In this document: one piece after another, positions 7,562 through 17,400 of the stretch
How positions within the stretch are numbered: position 1 is the stretch's first letter
Layout: each line of letters starts with the position of its first letter
DNA from: SCTG01 sp964384595
GTDB lineage: Bacteria > Nitrospirota > Nitrospiria > Nitrospirales > NS-4
NCBI GenBank assembly: GCA_964384595.1
Contig: CAYLLY010000016.1
Coordinates: 1 to 36,313, forward strand
Reading direction: 5' to 3'
DNA length: 36,313 bases
Notes under the pieces: generated by a model
The model's database searches: none
What the model saw: only the letters and a program-made list of their open reading frames with translations
What the model was told of the DNA's origin: nothing
Translations under genes and position numbers: made by a program

Positions 7562-8353
7562 ATGCGGCTCATCGCTCCCCTACTGTCGCTCATGATACTC
7601 GCGGCCGCCGCGGCCCTGGCGGACCCTTCCGGGCCGCCCCACGCCGTCACCGACATGGCACCGTTCTGCGCAAGCTGCCATGCCTCCACCAGCCTCGATC
7701 AGATGCTGGAGCTGCCCGCCGACGTGGCCGCCCGAGAAACCGTCGAACGTAAGCATCTGAACCGGATCAAGACGGACCCGGCCTACAACGAACTCAACCC
7801 CCAGGACCGCGAGTTGCTGATCGCCGCCGTCAAATGGGTGGACCAGTACGCCTCGGTCAAGCTCCTGTCGCCGACCCAGGCCCGGCGGAACAGCCGCATT
7901 GATGTGACAGTGGTCACCAAGGGCGGCGCGGGCCCCGTCGTGGGCGTGTCGCTGGTGGACAGCACGCTGCGCTTCCAGGCGCGACCGGTCACGTCAAGCG
8001 GGTTCAAGGTGATCGGTCCCCCGCTGGCATACGGCCCGAGCGGGAAACCGCAGGCGCAGTGGGCCGCGCAACGCTACCGGGGCACGGACATGGGGCTCGC
8101 GACCGTGATGATCGACGGTGTCCAGGGCAATGCCCTCGCGGGGCGTGTGGACGAAACCCGCACGACCTGGGTGTTGCGCGTCCCGCCGGAGCCCGGCACG
8201 TACACGATCGCGGCGGCCTTCTTCTACGGGACCGAAAAGGGGCAACCGATGGGAACCGTCATGCACAACGGGCAGGCCGGGCCCCGCGGGGGATCGAGCG
8301 GAGCGAGCGGGCGTATCATGTTCTCGGAGCCGGTGAAGATCAGCGTGAAATGA
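7562..8353 (+). CDS. Exported protein with one c-type heme motif
   Basis: A 263-aa protein. Residues 1-20 form a signal peptide (MRLIAPLLSL to ALA). A single heme-binding motif CASCH sits at residues 36-40, near the mature N-terminus. The remainder is about 220 residues of beta-rich sequence (VTVVTKGGAGPVVGVSLVD, TTWVLRVPPEPGTYTI) reminiscent of a cytochrome-cbb/quinohemoprotein-like or DOMON-like fold, but I cannot name it. An upstream ATG in frame at 7502 would add 20 unlikely residues. The ATG at 7562 starts a perfect signal peptide. The stop overlaps the next ATG by 4 nt. A cytochrome electron donor for the coupled oxygenase-like protein is possible but hard to reconcile with a cytoplasmic partner. 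Confidence 0.7.
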   Translation: MRLIAPLLSLMILAAAAALADPSGPPHAVTDMAPFCASCHASTSLDQMLELPADVAARETVERKHLNRIKTDPAYNELNPQDRELLIAAVKWVDQYASVKLLSPTQARRNSRIDVTVVTKGGAGPVVGVSLVDSTLRFQARPVTSSGFKVIGPPLAYGPSGKPQAQWAAQRYRGTDMGLATVMIDGVQGNALAGRVDETRTTWVLRVPPEPGTYTIAAAFFYGTEKGQPMGTVMHNGQAGPRGGSSGASGRIMFSEPVKISVK

Positions 8354-9030
8354 TCCTTCGAGCCGACACCCTTCCCTATCGAAAGCCGGAGCCCGGCAAG
8401 GACTACTGGATCAAGGACAACATCCTGCCGAACGCCCTTGAGGTCGCGGAGCGCTGCTTCAACAAACCCGCCTGGACCATGGGATGGCCCTGGCGCCCCG
8501 AGGCCTGGCCCGGCATGCGGGCGCCGGACGCGCTGCTCCCCGGCGAGCTGAAGATCATCGAAGAGTGGGTCAAGTCGCAGATCGGCGTCACGGCCCTCCA
8601 CCAGCAGGGCGAGCCGCCCGCCGGTATCAGCGGACACAACCACGTGCAGATCGTGGGCGGGGGCAACGCCGTCGCGCGGCCCCACGTGGACTCCAGCAAG
8701 CTCTGCAACTACGCCGCCGTCCTCTATCTCCATCCGTACCCGCCGACCAAGCATTCGGGCACCTCGTTTTATCGGCTTCGCCTCTCCGATGGGACCCTCG
8801 GCGGCAACATCTGCCCCCCGCCCTACGAAAGCCTGAGCCAGGTGCCCGGCCTAGACCAGGGGTCCGACCTGACAATGTGGGAAGAGGACCTCGAAGTGCC
8901 GAACGTGTTCAATCGCCTGCTCGTCTACAAGTCCGACATCGTGCACTCGGCCACGTCGTACTTCGGGTGGGACCACGAGTTGGGCTCCAAGCGCATGGCG
9001 GCGGTGTTCTTCTGGATGGTGCCGAAGTGA
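8350..9030 (+). CDS. 2-oxoglutarate/Fe(II)-oxygenase-like protein, resembling DUF6445
   Basis: A 226-aa protein with the HxD...H facial triad pattern on a double-stranded beta-helix. RPHVDSSK gives H112 and D114, YAAVLYLHP and SGTSFYRLR follow in the order typical of these oxygenases, and SDIVHSATSYFG gives the distal H199. The pattern recalls the DUF6445 family of uncharacterised oxygenase-like proteins. No signal peptide is present, so it should be cytoplasmic, which is odd next to an exported heme protein. The ATG at 8350 overlaps the upstream stop (ATGA), so coupling is likely. The longer open frame upstream (from 8059) is a shadow of the cytochrome gene. Substrate unknown. Confidence 0.65.
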   Translation: MILRADTLPYRKPEPGKDYWIKDNILPNALEVAERCFNKPAWTMGWPWRPEAWPGMRAPDALLPGELKIIEEWVKSQIGVTALHQQGEPPAGISGHNHVQIVGGGNAVARPHVDSSKLCNYAAVLYLHPYPPTKHSGTSFYRLRLSDGTLGGNICPPPYESLSQVPGLDQGSDLTMWEEDLEVPNVFNRLLVYKSDIVHSATSYFGWDHELGSKRMAAVFFWMVPK

Positions 9031-9066
9031 TGTTGAGGGGCCGCAGGGCCACGACCACTGTCAGCG

Positions 9067-9807
9067 CTACGGCTTCAGCGAGGCGTTGACGATCATCAGT
9101 TTCTGCCAAATCTTGCGCGACAATCCTGTGGTCAGGTTCTCGATTTCGTTCACGGACGCGAGTGCGATTGGATCGTCGAAATCCTGAATATACAAGGCCG
9201 CCACTTTCCCGGTGAGGGACAACATCTCGCTGCAGTAATCGAGGTACCGAGTCATTTCGAAGGGCGACATGGCCCGCCGGGGAGACGAGGACGTCTCAGG
9301 GCCCGGAGAAAACAGCCGCTCGGGGTCCTTGGTGAGCTGGTGCATATCGATGATATGCGCGATGACCCGCAATTCGTGAATCGCCTTGAGGGCGCGGTTG
9401 CGTTTGATCCGTGTCTCCAGCGTCGCCAGAAAGAAAATCGCCACCGCGACGAAGACCACATCGTTGATGCCGGATTCCAACAGCTGGATCGTTTGGGTAA
9501 ACTCGAAATCCTGCCTTCGGAGTGGTAATTGCATAAAGGTGCCCACGAGGCCGGCCACGATGATCGCGGCGAGCATCCACGCGCCTATTCGCAGACCGAC
9601 AATGGGTTGGGCGATCCAACCTGCTCGCGCCTTCGCCTGATGCGCGATATCCAGCAACTGCCGGCACACGCGACTGAGCCCGGAATTGGGAAACCGTTCC
9701 TCAATCCGGCGTGACAGGGCTTCGACCGTCCCGACGATCTTTGCAGGGTCCAGCGCGAGCGCCTTCGGACCTTCCGGGATGCCCGGCATGTCGCGCTCCA
9801 TGTTCAT
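9067..9807 (-). CDS. Two-TM membrane protein at the end of the Hsp90-like gene block
   Basis: A 246-aa protein with two transmembrane helices, residues about 71-93 and 113-131. It has a long cytoplasmic N-terminal region that is helical, and a C-terminal helical domain (KAIHELRVIAHIIDMHQLTKDPERL, then FEMTRYLDYCSEMLSLTGKVAALY). I recognise no named family. It starts 18 nt after the histidine-kinase stop, so the two are almost certainly co-expressed. It may anchor or sense for the soluble GAF kinase, which has no membrane segment of its own. A second ATG two codons in is equally possible. Confidence 0.75.
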   Translation of the reverse strand: MNMERDMPGIPEGPKALALDPAKIVGTVEALSRRIEERFPNSGLSRVCRQLLDIAHQAKARAGWIAQPIVGLRIGAWMLAAIIVAGLVGTFMQLPLRRQDFEFTQTIQLLESGINDVVFVAVAIFFLATLETRIKRNRALKAIHELRVIAHIIDMHQLTKDPERLFSPGPETSSSPRRAMSPFEMTRYLDYCSEMLSLTGKVAALYIQDFDDPIALASVNEIENLTTGLSRKIWQKLMIVNASLKP

Positions 9808-9825
9808 CGGAATCCGCCCTCGCGA

Positions 9826-11235
9826 CTAGCGTACGGCTCCCGCCGGCCGCCGGCCCGCAGCGGGCGCAAATGCGGCATTCGGGGGGCGGAGCGGCAACCG
9901 GATCTGAAAGGTCGTGCCCGCGCCTTCGGCGCTCTCGACGGTGATCCGGCCGCCGTGGGCGTCCACCACATCCTTGACAATTTTGGATCCCAGGCCGGTT
10001 CCGCCCGGTTTGGTGCTGACGGCACGAGCCGTGAAGAGACTGTCGCGGACTTTCGGCGGCATGCCGCGGCCGGTATCGGCGACCGACAGCAACACGGAAC
10101 CGGCTTCCGGCTCTACATGCCCGCTGACGGTCACAGAGCCACCCTTGGGCACCTCCGGGATCGCATTGTTGACCAGGTTGTAGAAGGCATTGTAGAGACG
10201 GCGCTCGTCGGCCAAAATCATCGGCAAGCCATCGAGCCCCTCGGTGCGCAAGGCGACGCCCTTCACCTTTGCGACCACGTCCAACGTCTTGACGACATCC
10301 GCGACGACGGCCTCCACCTTGCAGGGAGCAAAGTCGGGCGGCACGCTCAAGCCCTTCACGCAATCCGCGATCTCCCGCATGCGGTCCTCAATGCGCCGCG
10401 CATTGCGACGTTGCATGTCGATGGAATCTTCAAACAGTTGGCGGCACGACCGGGTCTTATCCGAGCACACCGCCGCCGGTAAGGCCTGTAAAAATTCACG
10501 GATCTCGTCAAGCATGAGTGAGGCGCTCATGACGATCGGCGTGAGCATGTTTTTGACATCGTGGCCGATGTCGCCGAGGCGGTGCACCACCTCGGCCAGC
10601 TTGGCTTCCTCAAAAAGGCGGTCCTCCTCGATCGCCGCGGCCGTCAGCGCGGCGATGATGGTCAGGATGGCTAGGTCCGCTTCATCGAGCCGGCCTGCGG
10701 ACTCGGGGTCATTCATCACCTGGAGCACGCCGATGGTTTCTCCCTCCCTCCGCTTGAGCGGAACCGTGACCATTTCGTACGTCGAATAGCCGGTGAGCTT
10801 GTCGATGTCCGGGAGATGGCGCTTGTCTTTTTTGACGTTGGGGATGATCAGGGGGGCGCCGGACATGAAGACAGCGCCGGCGATGCCCTTCTCCCAGGGT
10901 ATGGCGGTGCCGTGCGGGACCGGCCGTTTCCCGATGGAGTGGCGGAAAATCAACTGCTTGGATTCCGCGTCGGCAAGGAGCACCGACCCCGCCTCTCCCC
11001 CGGCTACCTCCAAAGCCGTGCGCAGGGCATTCTCGACCAAGCTCTCGATTCTGGCATGTTGGGACAGCTCCCCGATTTTGACCCGTTGAGACAGGGCTTC
11101 GCTGATACGGCGGGCGGCGTCCAGCTCCCGTTTAATTTGCACAACGTCTTTGCTGATCCGTTTGTCTTCATCCCTTCGCAGGGCATTGCGACGTTCCGGG
11201 AAGGGGAGAGGCGCGGTGGGCTGTTTTTTCACCAT
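9826..11235 (-). CDS. GAF-domain sensor histidine kinase, soluble
   Basis: A 469-aa protein with an N-terminal coiled segment (about 24-55) and a GAF sensory domain (about 60-205; GEAGSVLLAD, GIAGAVFMSG, VPLKRREGETIGVLQVMN). The HisKA-like segment has the phosphoacceptor box GDIGHDVKN (H225). The HATPase domain (about 305-450) has N box YNLVNNA, G1 ADTGRGM (D387) and G2 GGTGLGSKIV. All catalytic boxes are intact. There is no receiver domain and no response regulator gene within the window, so its target is unknown. It lies 72 nt after the last Hsp90-like paralogue and may either be the final part of that operon or regulate it. The ATG follows a GGGGG Shine-Dalgarno. Confidence 0.88.
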   Translation of the reverse strand: MVKKQPTAPLPFPERRNALRRDEDKRISKDVVQIKRELDAARRISEALSQRVKIGELSQHARIESLVENALRTALEVAGGEAGSVLLADAESKQLIFRHSIGKRPVPHGTAIPWEKGIAGAVFMSGAPLIIPNVKKDKRHLPDIDKLTGYSTYEMVTVPLKRREGETIGVLQVMNDPESAGRLDEADLAILTIIAALTAAAIEEDRLFEEAKLAEVVHRLGDIGHDVKNMLTPIVMSASLMLDEIREFLQALPAAVCSDKTRSCRQLFEDSIDMQRRNARRIEDRMREIADCVKGLSVPPDFAPCKVEAVVADVVKTLDVVAKVKGVALRTEGLDGLPMILADERRLYNAFYNLVNNAIPEVPKGGSVTVSGHVEPEAGSVLLSVADTGRGMPPKVRDSLFTARAVSTKPGGTGLGSKIVKDVVDAHGGRITVESAEGAGTTFQIRLPLRPPNAAFAPAAGRRPAGAVR

Positions 11236-11307
11236 AAAATCCCCCTGTGGTCGGCGAATACGACAGCAGCGCGGACAGCATACCCCAAAAAGAACTTCTT
11301 GAACACC

Positions 11308-14300
11308 TCATTGCCTCTGCGTCACATGATCCGCGAGCGCCTGCTGGAATTTTACGTCGTCCTGGTCCGTGACGGACTGCAGGCTGCGATTGGCCGCCGT
11401 GTAGACCAGCGAGGCCAGATAGGCCGCTTTCTGGGCATCCGCCAACGGAGACCCCAGCATCGTTTCCATCAGGGGGTGGGCATAATTGAGGTCCCAACGT
11501 TCTGTCTTACGGATGTCAAGCAGGTGGTCGCCGAACAAGCGCAGCAGGTGGAGGGGCGGCACGCTCTGCCCCAGCAGTTTCATGCCGCGCCGCCCGCGCA
11601 GGCTCAGAAGAATATGATGCGCCTGGTGCAAGACGCCCGGTTCCTGCGCCGCAGATTCAGCTGCGACCACCTCTTCCGGAGCCTGCCCGGATGAGGAAGG
11701 TTGCTCCGGCGTATCGACCTCCGAATAGACCGGGGCAGGAATCGGAGGAAGAGACACATGCAGTGAAGAGGAGGGGTCGAGGGGGACCAGCAACTCCTTG
11801 CGATCCGGCCACAGCCGCACGATGAGCGCCAGATCCTCGTCGGTCAGCACCAGATCGGCGCGCCAGTCCGAAACCGAATAGTTGACAGGGAGATACCAGG
11901 CCTTGACTCCCTCCGAGAGCCGCAACTCCACCAGATCATTCACTGTCCAGCCGGTGCCGTCAGGCCGGAGGAACATCGGAAGCCGCTCCAGCAATTCCAC
12001 GATGAGCCTGTGCCGCGGTGTCTGCCCCTTGCCGGGCCAGGGCGCAAGGTAATAGCCGGCAGCCTGCAATAAAAATTTGCGCGCGGGATCGCCGGGCGCG
12101 TCAAAGAGCGTCCCTCGCCGCTGCATCAGTGCAATCATGAGGGTCATCCCCCACTCGGTCTGTGCCTGCGGAGTGATACGGGCAAGCGGCTTCCCGCCGC
12201 GCGGGAAGACCGTGACGGTGCCCCACGGGAAGCTCATGCATTGGCCACCGGGTTTTTCTCCGATAGTCAGACAGACCGGTTCTCCCGTGACGACCTTTTC
12301 GATCAGGCACTCGTTCGACGCCGGATGGCCGCAGGCCGGCTTGGGGATTTTCTTGAACAGCACCTGCACGCCGGGCTTGCCGGGAATCTCCAGCACTGCC
12401 GTCTCCGCAAGCAGACGGGACAGCACGGCGGGCGCGCATCCCGCCAGAACCGATTTGCCGTCGAGTCCGCGCACCATCCGCTGATCCTGCAAGAGGTAGA
12501 AGGCCTGGCCTTCTTCATACGCGAGACGAAGGCGCGCGAAATCCAACCAGACTTTCCCGACTTTGAAGAGTGGGACCGACTCGACCCAGCGGTCCTGCTC
12601 CGACGGCGAGGCGGGCGGAGCGGCCTTGCCCACGGCCTCAACAAGATAATCGAGCAAATGCTCGTGGATCGCTCCGTTGCGGGGCGTCTGGTTTTTCACG
12701 TCATATTCCGAGGCCAGCTTCCTGTAAAGGCTACCGGCCGCTTGCATCGCCGACACCTGCACTTCACGACGCTCGGATTCCGCGACTGTGTCCGAGTTGC
12801 CCGAACCGCCCTTCGTCGTCGCGCGCTCCACGGCGGCCGCGAAGCGCAGACCGCAGTCGAGCAGGATGGATGAGGGCTGTTTCCCGGCCCTGAGAATGAC
12901 CACGCGCGCATTTCTTTCTCCCGGTGACATCTCGAGTCCGACTTCGCCTTGGAAGCGGCCCGCTTGGAACCCGTCGCGAATGAGCAGGGCAAATATTCCC
13001 GCTCGTTCAAGAAGGCCTGTCGCACCTTTGTCTGCGGCGCCATGAGAGTCCCGCACCTGCTTGGCCAGAGACATGAGGTGCTGCGAGAGGTCCCTCTCAA
13101 GACCGGGGAAGTGTCTGGAGAGGCAGGCCCGGTCCTGCTCGCACGTGAGCCAGACCACCTCGTAAGGCAACGCGACACCAGAAAACGGCCTCCACGAGAA
13201 GGGAACATGGCCAAGCCGGCGGCGCTGGCTCTCCAACTGCGACAGGCTGAGCGGCTTGCCGTCGACGCTCAGAAAGATCGGGGTCTCCCAGAGCGCTCTG
13301 AGCGTCGGATTCGTCGAATCCTTGTCCCGGTCGGTCAGGTTCCGCTCGCAGGCCTCCCGGAGCCACGCCGTCACCCGCGCGGCATACCAGACGTTATTCG
13401 CATTGTCACTATTCCACTCCGGTGGATTCACGACGAGCCACTTCAGCAGCTCGAACAACCCCTTGCTCAAACGTAACGGAAAGACGGTTTCCGCGACCTC
13501 TCCCCGTTTCAACCAATCTCCCCACGCGCGGAACAGAAGCGTATCACGGATGAGCCGCCCGACCTCCGTGATGGCGCCTGCCTGCGCCCGAATTTTTTCC
13601 AAAAGGAGACGTCCGGCCTTGGAAGCCGCAAGCTCCATTGCCTTATTGAACCGGATATCCCGGACGACCCCGGACCGAGCGAGGTTGAGAGCGAACCCGT
13701 CGTCATTGATCCAGCCGTCGACCCTTACCAACGGCAGATCGACTTCGACCAACTCCACGAAAACGCCCTGGGAATGGAGGCGGAGCACGCTCTTGGGATA
13801 GGCCAGGTTCCCGGGCACCTCGAGCTTGATGCGCGCCCCTTTGACCGGCGTGGAAGGTCCGGTCTTCCCTTTCGCCTGACCGGATTGCTCATCCTGCCAC
13901 AGTTTGATCTCGACTCCTTCCTGCACGCTGAGACCGGAAAATTTGATGGGGATCGGCAGCATGTGATCCTGGATCCGGACGTGTTGGAGGAGATCGCCTC
14001 CTCGCCTCCAACCGACCATCGGCCACTCAACCCGCAGAATGGTCTCCCGGAAGCCGCCACTGCGCTTTTCGATGGAAGTTTCTTCAAGAGATTCGACGCG
14101 CAGACGCATCCGATTCGAGCCTGTTCCGGAGGTCACCGTTATACATTTGGGATTGAGCCTCAGCACGGACATGATACCGATAGCCAGATTGCGGTTTCGC
14201 GCATTCTCCGGCGTACCCTCCTCGAACAAGCACACAAAAGGATCCTTGAGCTCCTCGGCGGTAAACACCCGCCCGTCGAACTTCATCTCCACCGCATGCG

Positions 14301-14475
14301 CGCTCGAAATGTTTTCGAGTGTGATGCCCTTAGCCCCGCTCTCCACCGCGCAGCGCACCCACAGCAGCAGGAACTTCTCGGGATCGGGGAGCTGGAAATC
14401 CTTGAGCTTCTCCAGCGCCCGCTTGCGGTCCACCCTGAAGGTGCCCGAATTCACCAACACGCCGGTATCAGCCAT
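11308..14475 (-). CDS. Degenerate Hsp90-like protein, long form (1055 aa)
   Basis: One of five paralogues in this block. Residues 11-120 match the GHKL fold order of the intact ATPase at 17482-19221: GTFRVDRKRALEKLK, then FLLLWVRCAVESGA where the ATPase has FYRELIQNSTDAG, then RNRNLAIGIMSVLRL where it has GKFGIGFVSIFAI. The E, N and D that bind Mg-ATP are replaced (L38, C42, E45). Around residues 258-290, WINDDGFALNLARSGVVRD resembles the Hsp90 middle-domain SREMLQ region. A shared block (LWETPIFLSVDGKPLSLSQLESQRRRLGHVP) follows, then a long paralogue-specific region, a linker (about 900-960), and a conserved tail ending VTDQDDVKFQQALADHV. The start overlaps the previous stop by 8 nt. Function unknown, probably structural. 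Confidence 0.8.
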   Translation of the reverse strand: MADTGVLVNSGTFRVDRKRALEKLKDFQLPDPEKFLLLWVRCAVESGAKGITLENISSAHAVEMKFDGRVFTAEELKDPFVCLFEEGTPENARNRNLAIGIMSVLRLNPKCITVTSGTGSNRMRLRVESLEETSIEKRSGGFRETILRVEWPMVGWRRGGDLLQHVRIQDHMLPIPIKFSGLSVQEGVEIKLWQDEQSGQAKGKTGPSTPVKGARIKLEVPGNLAYPKSVLRLHSQGVFVELVEVDLPLVRVDGWINDDGFALNLARSGVVRDIRFNKAMELAASKAGRLLLEKIRAQAGAITEVGRLIRDTLLFRAWGDWLKRGEVAETVFPLRLSKGLFELLKWLVVNPPEWNSDNANNVWYAARVTAWLREACERNLTDRDKDSTNPTLRALWETPIFLSVDGKPLSLSQLESQRRRLGHVPFSWRPFSGVALPYEVVWLTCEQDRACLSRHFPGLERDLSQHLMSLAKQVRDSHGAADKGATGLLERAGIFALLIRDGFQAGRFQGEVGLEMSPGERNARVVILRAGKQPSSILLDCGLRFAAAVERATTKGGSGNSDTVAESERREVQVSAMQAAGSLYRKLASEYDVKNQTPRNGAIHEHLLDYLVEAVGKAAPPASPSEQDRWVESVPLFKVGKVWLDFARLRLAYEEGQAFYLLQDQRMVRGLDGKSVLAGCAPAVLSRLLAETAVLEIPGKPGVQVLFKKIPKPACGHPASNECLIEKVVTGEPVCLTIGEKPGGQCMSFPWGTVTVFPRGGKPLARITPQAQTEWGMTLMIALMQRRGTLFDAPGDPARKFLLQAAGYYLAPWPGKGQTPRHRLIVELLERLPMFLRPDGTGWTVNDLVELRLSEGVKAWYLPVNYSVSDWRADLVLTDEDLALIVRLWPDRKELLVPLDPSSSLHVSLPPIPAPVYSEVDTPEQPSSSGQAPEEVVAAESAAQEPGVLHQAHHILLSLRGRRGMKLLGQSVPPLHLLRLFGDHLLDIRKTERWDLNYAHPLMETMLGSPLADAQKAAYLASLVYTAANRSLQSVTDQDDVKFQQALADHVTQRQ

Positions 14476-17400
14476 TACGCCTCTCCGTCACATGATCCGC
14501 GAGCGCCTGCTGGAATTTTACGTCGTCCAGGTCCGTCACATACGACAGGCTGCGGTTGGCAGCGGTGTACACAAATGACGCCAGATACGCCGCCTTCTCA
14601 GAATCCGGAAGCGGCGCGCCCAGCACCGCCTGCGTCATGGAATGGGACGCGTTCAGAGACCAGATGCCGGCCCTGCCGATGTCGAGCAGGCTGCCTCCGG
14701 AAAAAGGCCTGAGCCGAAGCGAGGCCATCCCGCTTAACAGTTTCACGCCGCGCCGACCGCGAAGCTCCGTCAGAATCTGCCGTCCAAGATCAACGACCCC
14801 TGGCTTCTTTGAGGGGGGTGTTGGATGGGCCCGCGGCGGTGGAGGAGCCGCCGGGCGCGGCGTAGCCGCAGGCCGGGGCCGCGTGATGGAGCGCGGCGCC
14901 GGCGCTTGGGGAACCGCCTGCTTGGTGATCGGCTTTGCAGGGACGGGGGCCGGAGAGAGCATCTTCTTCGGCAGAGCGGAACGCAGGGATGATGAGGGGG
15001 CGAAAGGAACCAACCGGTCTTTCCGGCTCGGCCAGAAACGCTTGATCAGGCCCAACTCCTCGTCGGTCAAGACCAGATCGGCTCGCGCATCCGGCTGCGG
15101 GTGATCGGCGGGAACGTACCTCACCATGACACCTGCCGCCAGCCGTTCACCAAGGTCGCTGACGGTGCAGCCGGTCCCGTCCGGCCGCCGGAACATCGGC
15201 AGGTGTCCAAGCATGCCGCGGAGAGTCACGTGCTCGGGAGTCTTCTCGTGGTCGGACCAGGGAGCCAGGAGACGCCCGACCGCCTGCAGCAGAAAATTCC
15301 GCAACGGATCATCGGGCACGTCATAGAGCGTCCCCTTCTCACCCACCAGAGCAATCAGGCGATCCAGCAGCGCATGGTCATCGCCATCCAATACGTACCG
15401 GTCGTTCGACAGCGTGGGGCGCCTCTTGAACACCAGCCGCACGTTGGGCTTGCCCGGCACCGTCAGGAATCCAGACCCAGGGAGCAGTCGGGACAGCAGG
15501 GATTCCGTAATGGCGAGAGGCGCGGGCTTGCCGCCGGGCTGAGGTTCGGCCGACGGCTCCGGGAGAAACGCAACGGCTCGACCCTCTTCAAAGGCTCCCC
15601 GCAGGCGGGCGTAGCTCCACCAGCCGTCCAGCGTGTGAAAGATCATGACCCCTTCGATCCACCGGTCCCGTTCATCGAGAGGGACGTGAGCCCCGCGCTC
15701 GCCGATCGCCATGAGGAGGTAATCCAGCAGGTGCGTTCGGATGGCTCCATTGCGCAACGTTCGCATCTGGCCGCCGTATTCCGGCGCCACTTTCCTGTAC
15801 AGACCGCGCGCGGCTTCCATGGCCGCGACCTTTACCGCCCGGAGATCCGGATCCTGTAGCAGGGCCGGGTCGTTTGCGCCTTTTCGTGAGTCAGGATCAT
15901 TCACGGCGGCAACAAACCGCAGGCCGCACTCCAGCGGAATGAACCCGATGGGGACAGCGTTACGGATGACGTGAAGGCGGCCGCCTTCCTCTTCGGGCGC
16001 CATCGGCAGCCCCACCTCCCCCCGGAAGGGACCTGCTTCAAACTCATCCCGAATGAGCAGGTCGGCCACGCCCGCGGCTTCCAGCAGCAAGGATCTTTTC
16101 CGGCGACTGTCCTCCGCCAATATGTCCAACCTGTCCGTGACATCCCTGCAATTGTGGGGGAATCGTCGCATCAGGATGTCAAGCATTCTTGCGCCGTCGT
16201 ACAACACCACGTCATACGGAAGCTTCAGGTCCGGTCTTGCTTCCATCGAGTAAGGAACATGGCCCAGACGTTGACGCTGGAACTCCAATTGGGTGAGACT
16301 AAGGGGCTTGCCGTTCACGCTCAGAAATATGGCGGTGTCCCAGAGCGCTTTCAGAGTCGCATCCGCGGCATCCGCCTCCAAATCATGGAGTCGCTGTACG
16401 CACGCCTCACGTAACCAAGCCGTGCTCCATGCTGCCCGCCGAATCATGACGGTACGTTCTTTCTCCCAATGCCCTGGAAACAGTTCCCAATAGTAATCCG
16501 GACTCCTAACAAAGGAGTATTGTGCAAGAGCGTCCCAGCCGCCGAAGCAATCCTGCCACACAACAAGCGCAAGCTCCTTAAGGGGCTGTCGGCCTATTTC
16601 AGAGAGGTGACCAGCCTGTTTCCCGATCACCCGTAGGAGCAATTTCCCGGCGTGCGTCCCGACTATCTTCATCGTCTGCTCAAACCGCTCGTTTCGGACG
16701 ACGCCCGCCTGAGATACGTTGAGCGTCAGTTGATCGTCATTGATGGAGCCGTCAATATGATCCAAGGGTCGTTGCAGTCTGATGGATTCCACAAGGACCC
16801 CATAAGAGTGCAGGCGTAGCACGCTCTCTCCTGCAAGGTCCTCAGGCACCCGAATCACACCGCGTACTCCCTCTTCGTTAAACCACAACCCCAGTTCCTG
16901 ATCGGATTGGCTCAAGACATCCCGGCGGGGCGGCAGCGTTGTCCCCCCTTCAATCTCGATGGGGATCGCCCCCATGCCGTAGTGCTCGCCGAGGTGCCGG
17001 AGCGCCGCGCTCGAATGGTTCCAGGTGCGCTGTCGCCATTCAACCGTCAGCACCGTCGCCATGCCCATGTCGTCGGCTTTTTCAATCGCGTCCCGTTCCA
17101 GGGACTCGACCCGCAGGCAGATCCGCTCGGGCCTTCTCCCCGAAATGATCCTCACCTCGCCGGGATCGAGCCGCAGGGCGGACAGCAATCCGGTGGCCAG
17201 AAAGCGGTTGCGCGCGCTGTCCGGGGTTGAGCTTTCAAACAGACAATCATAGGGATTTTCCAATTCCTTGAGGGTGAACGGCGGGCCGTTGAACTGCATC
17301 CGCAAACGTGCGCCCTCGCTTTCGAGCCGTATGCCGGTCGCGCCGCTGGCCACTGCGCAGCGGACCCACGGCAGGAGAAACTTCGTCGGATCGGGAAGCT

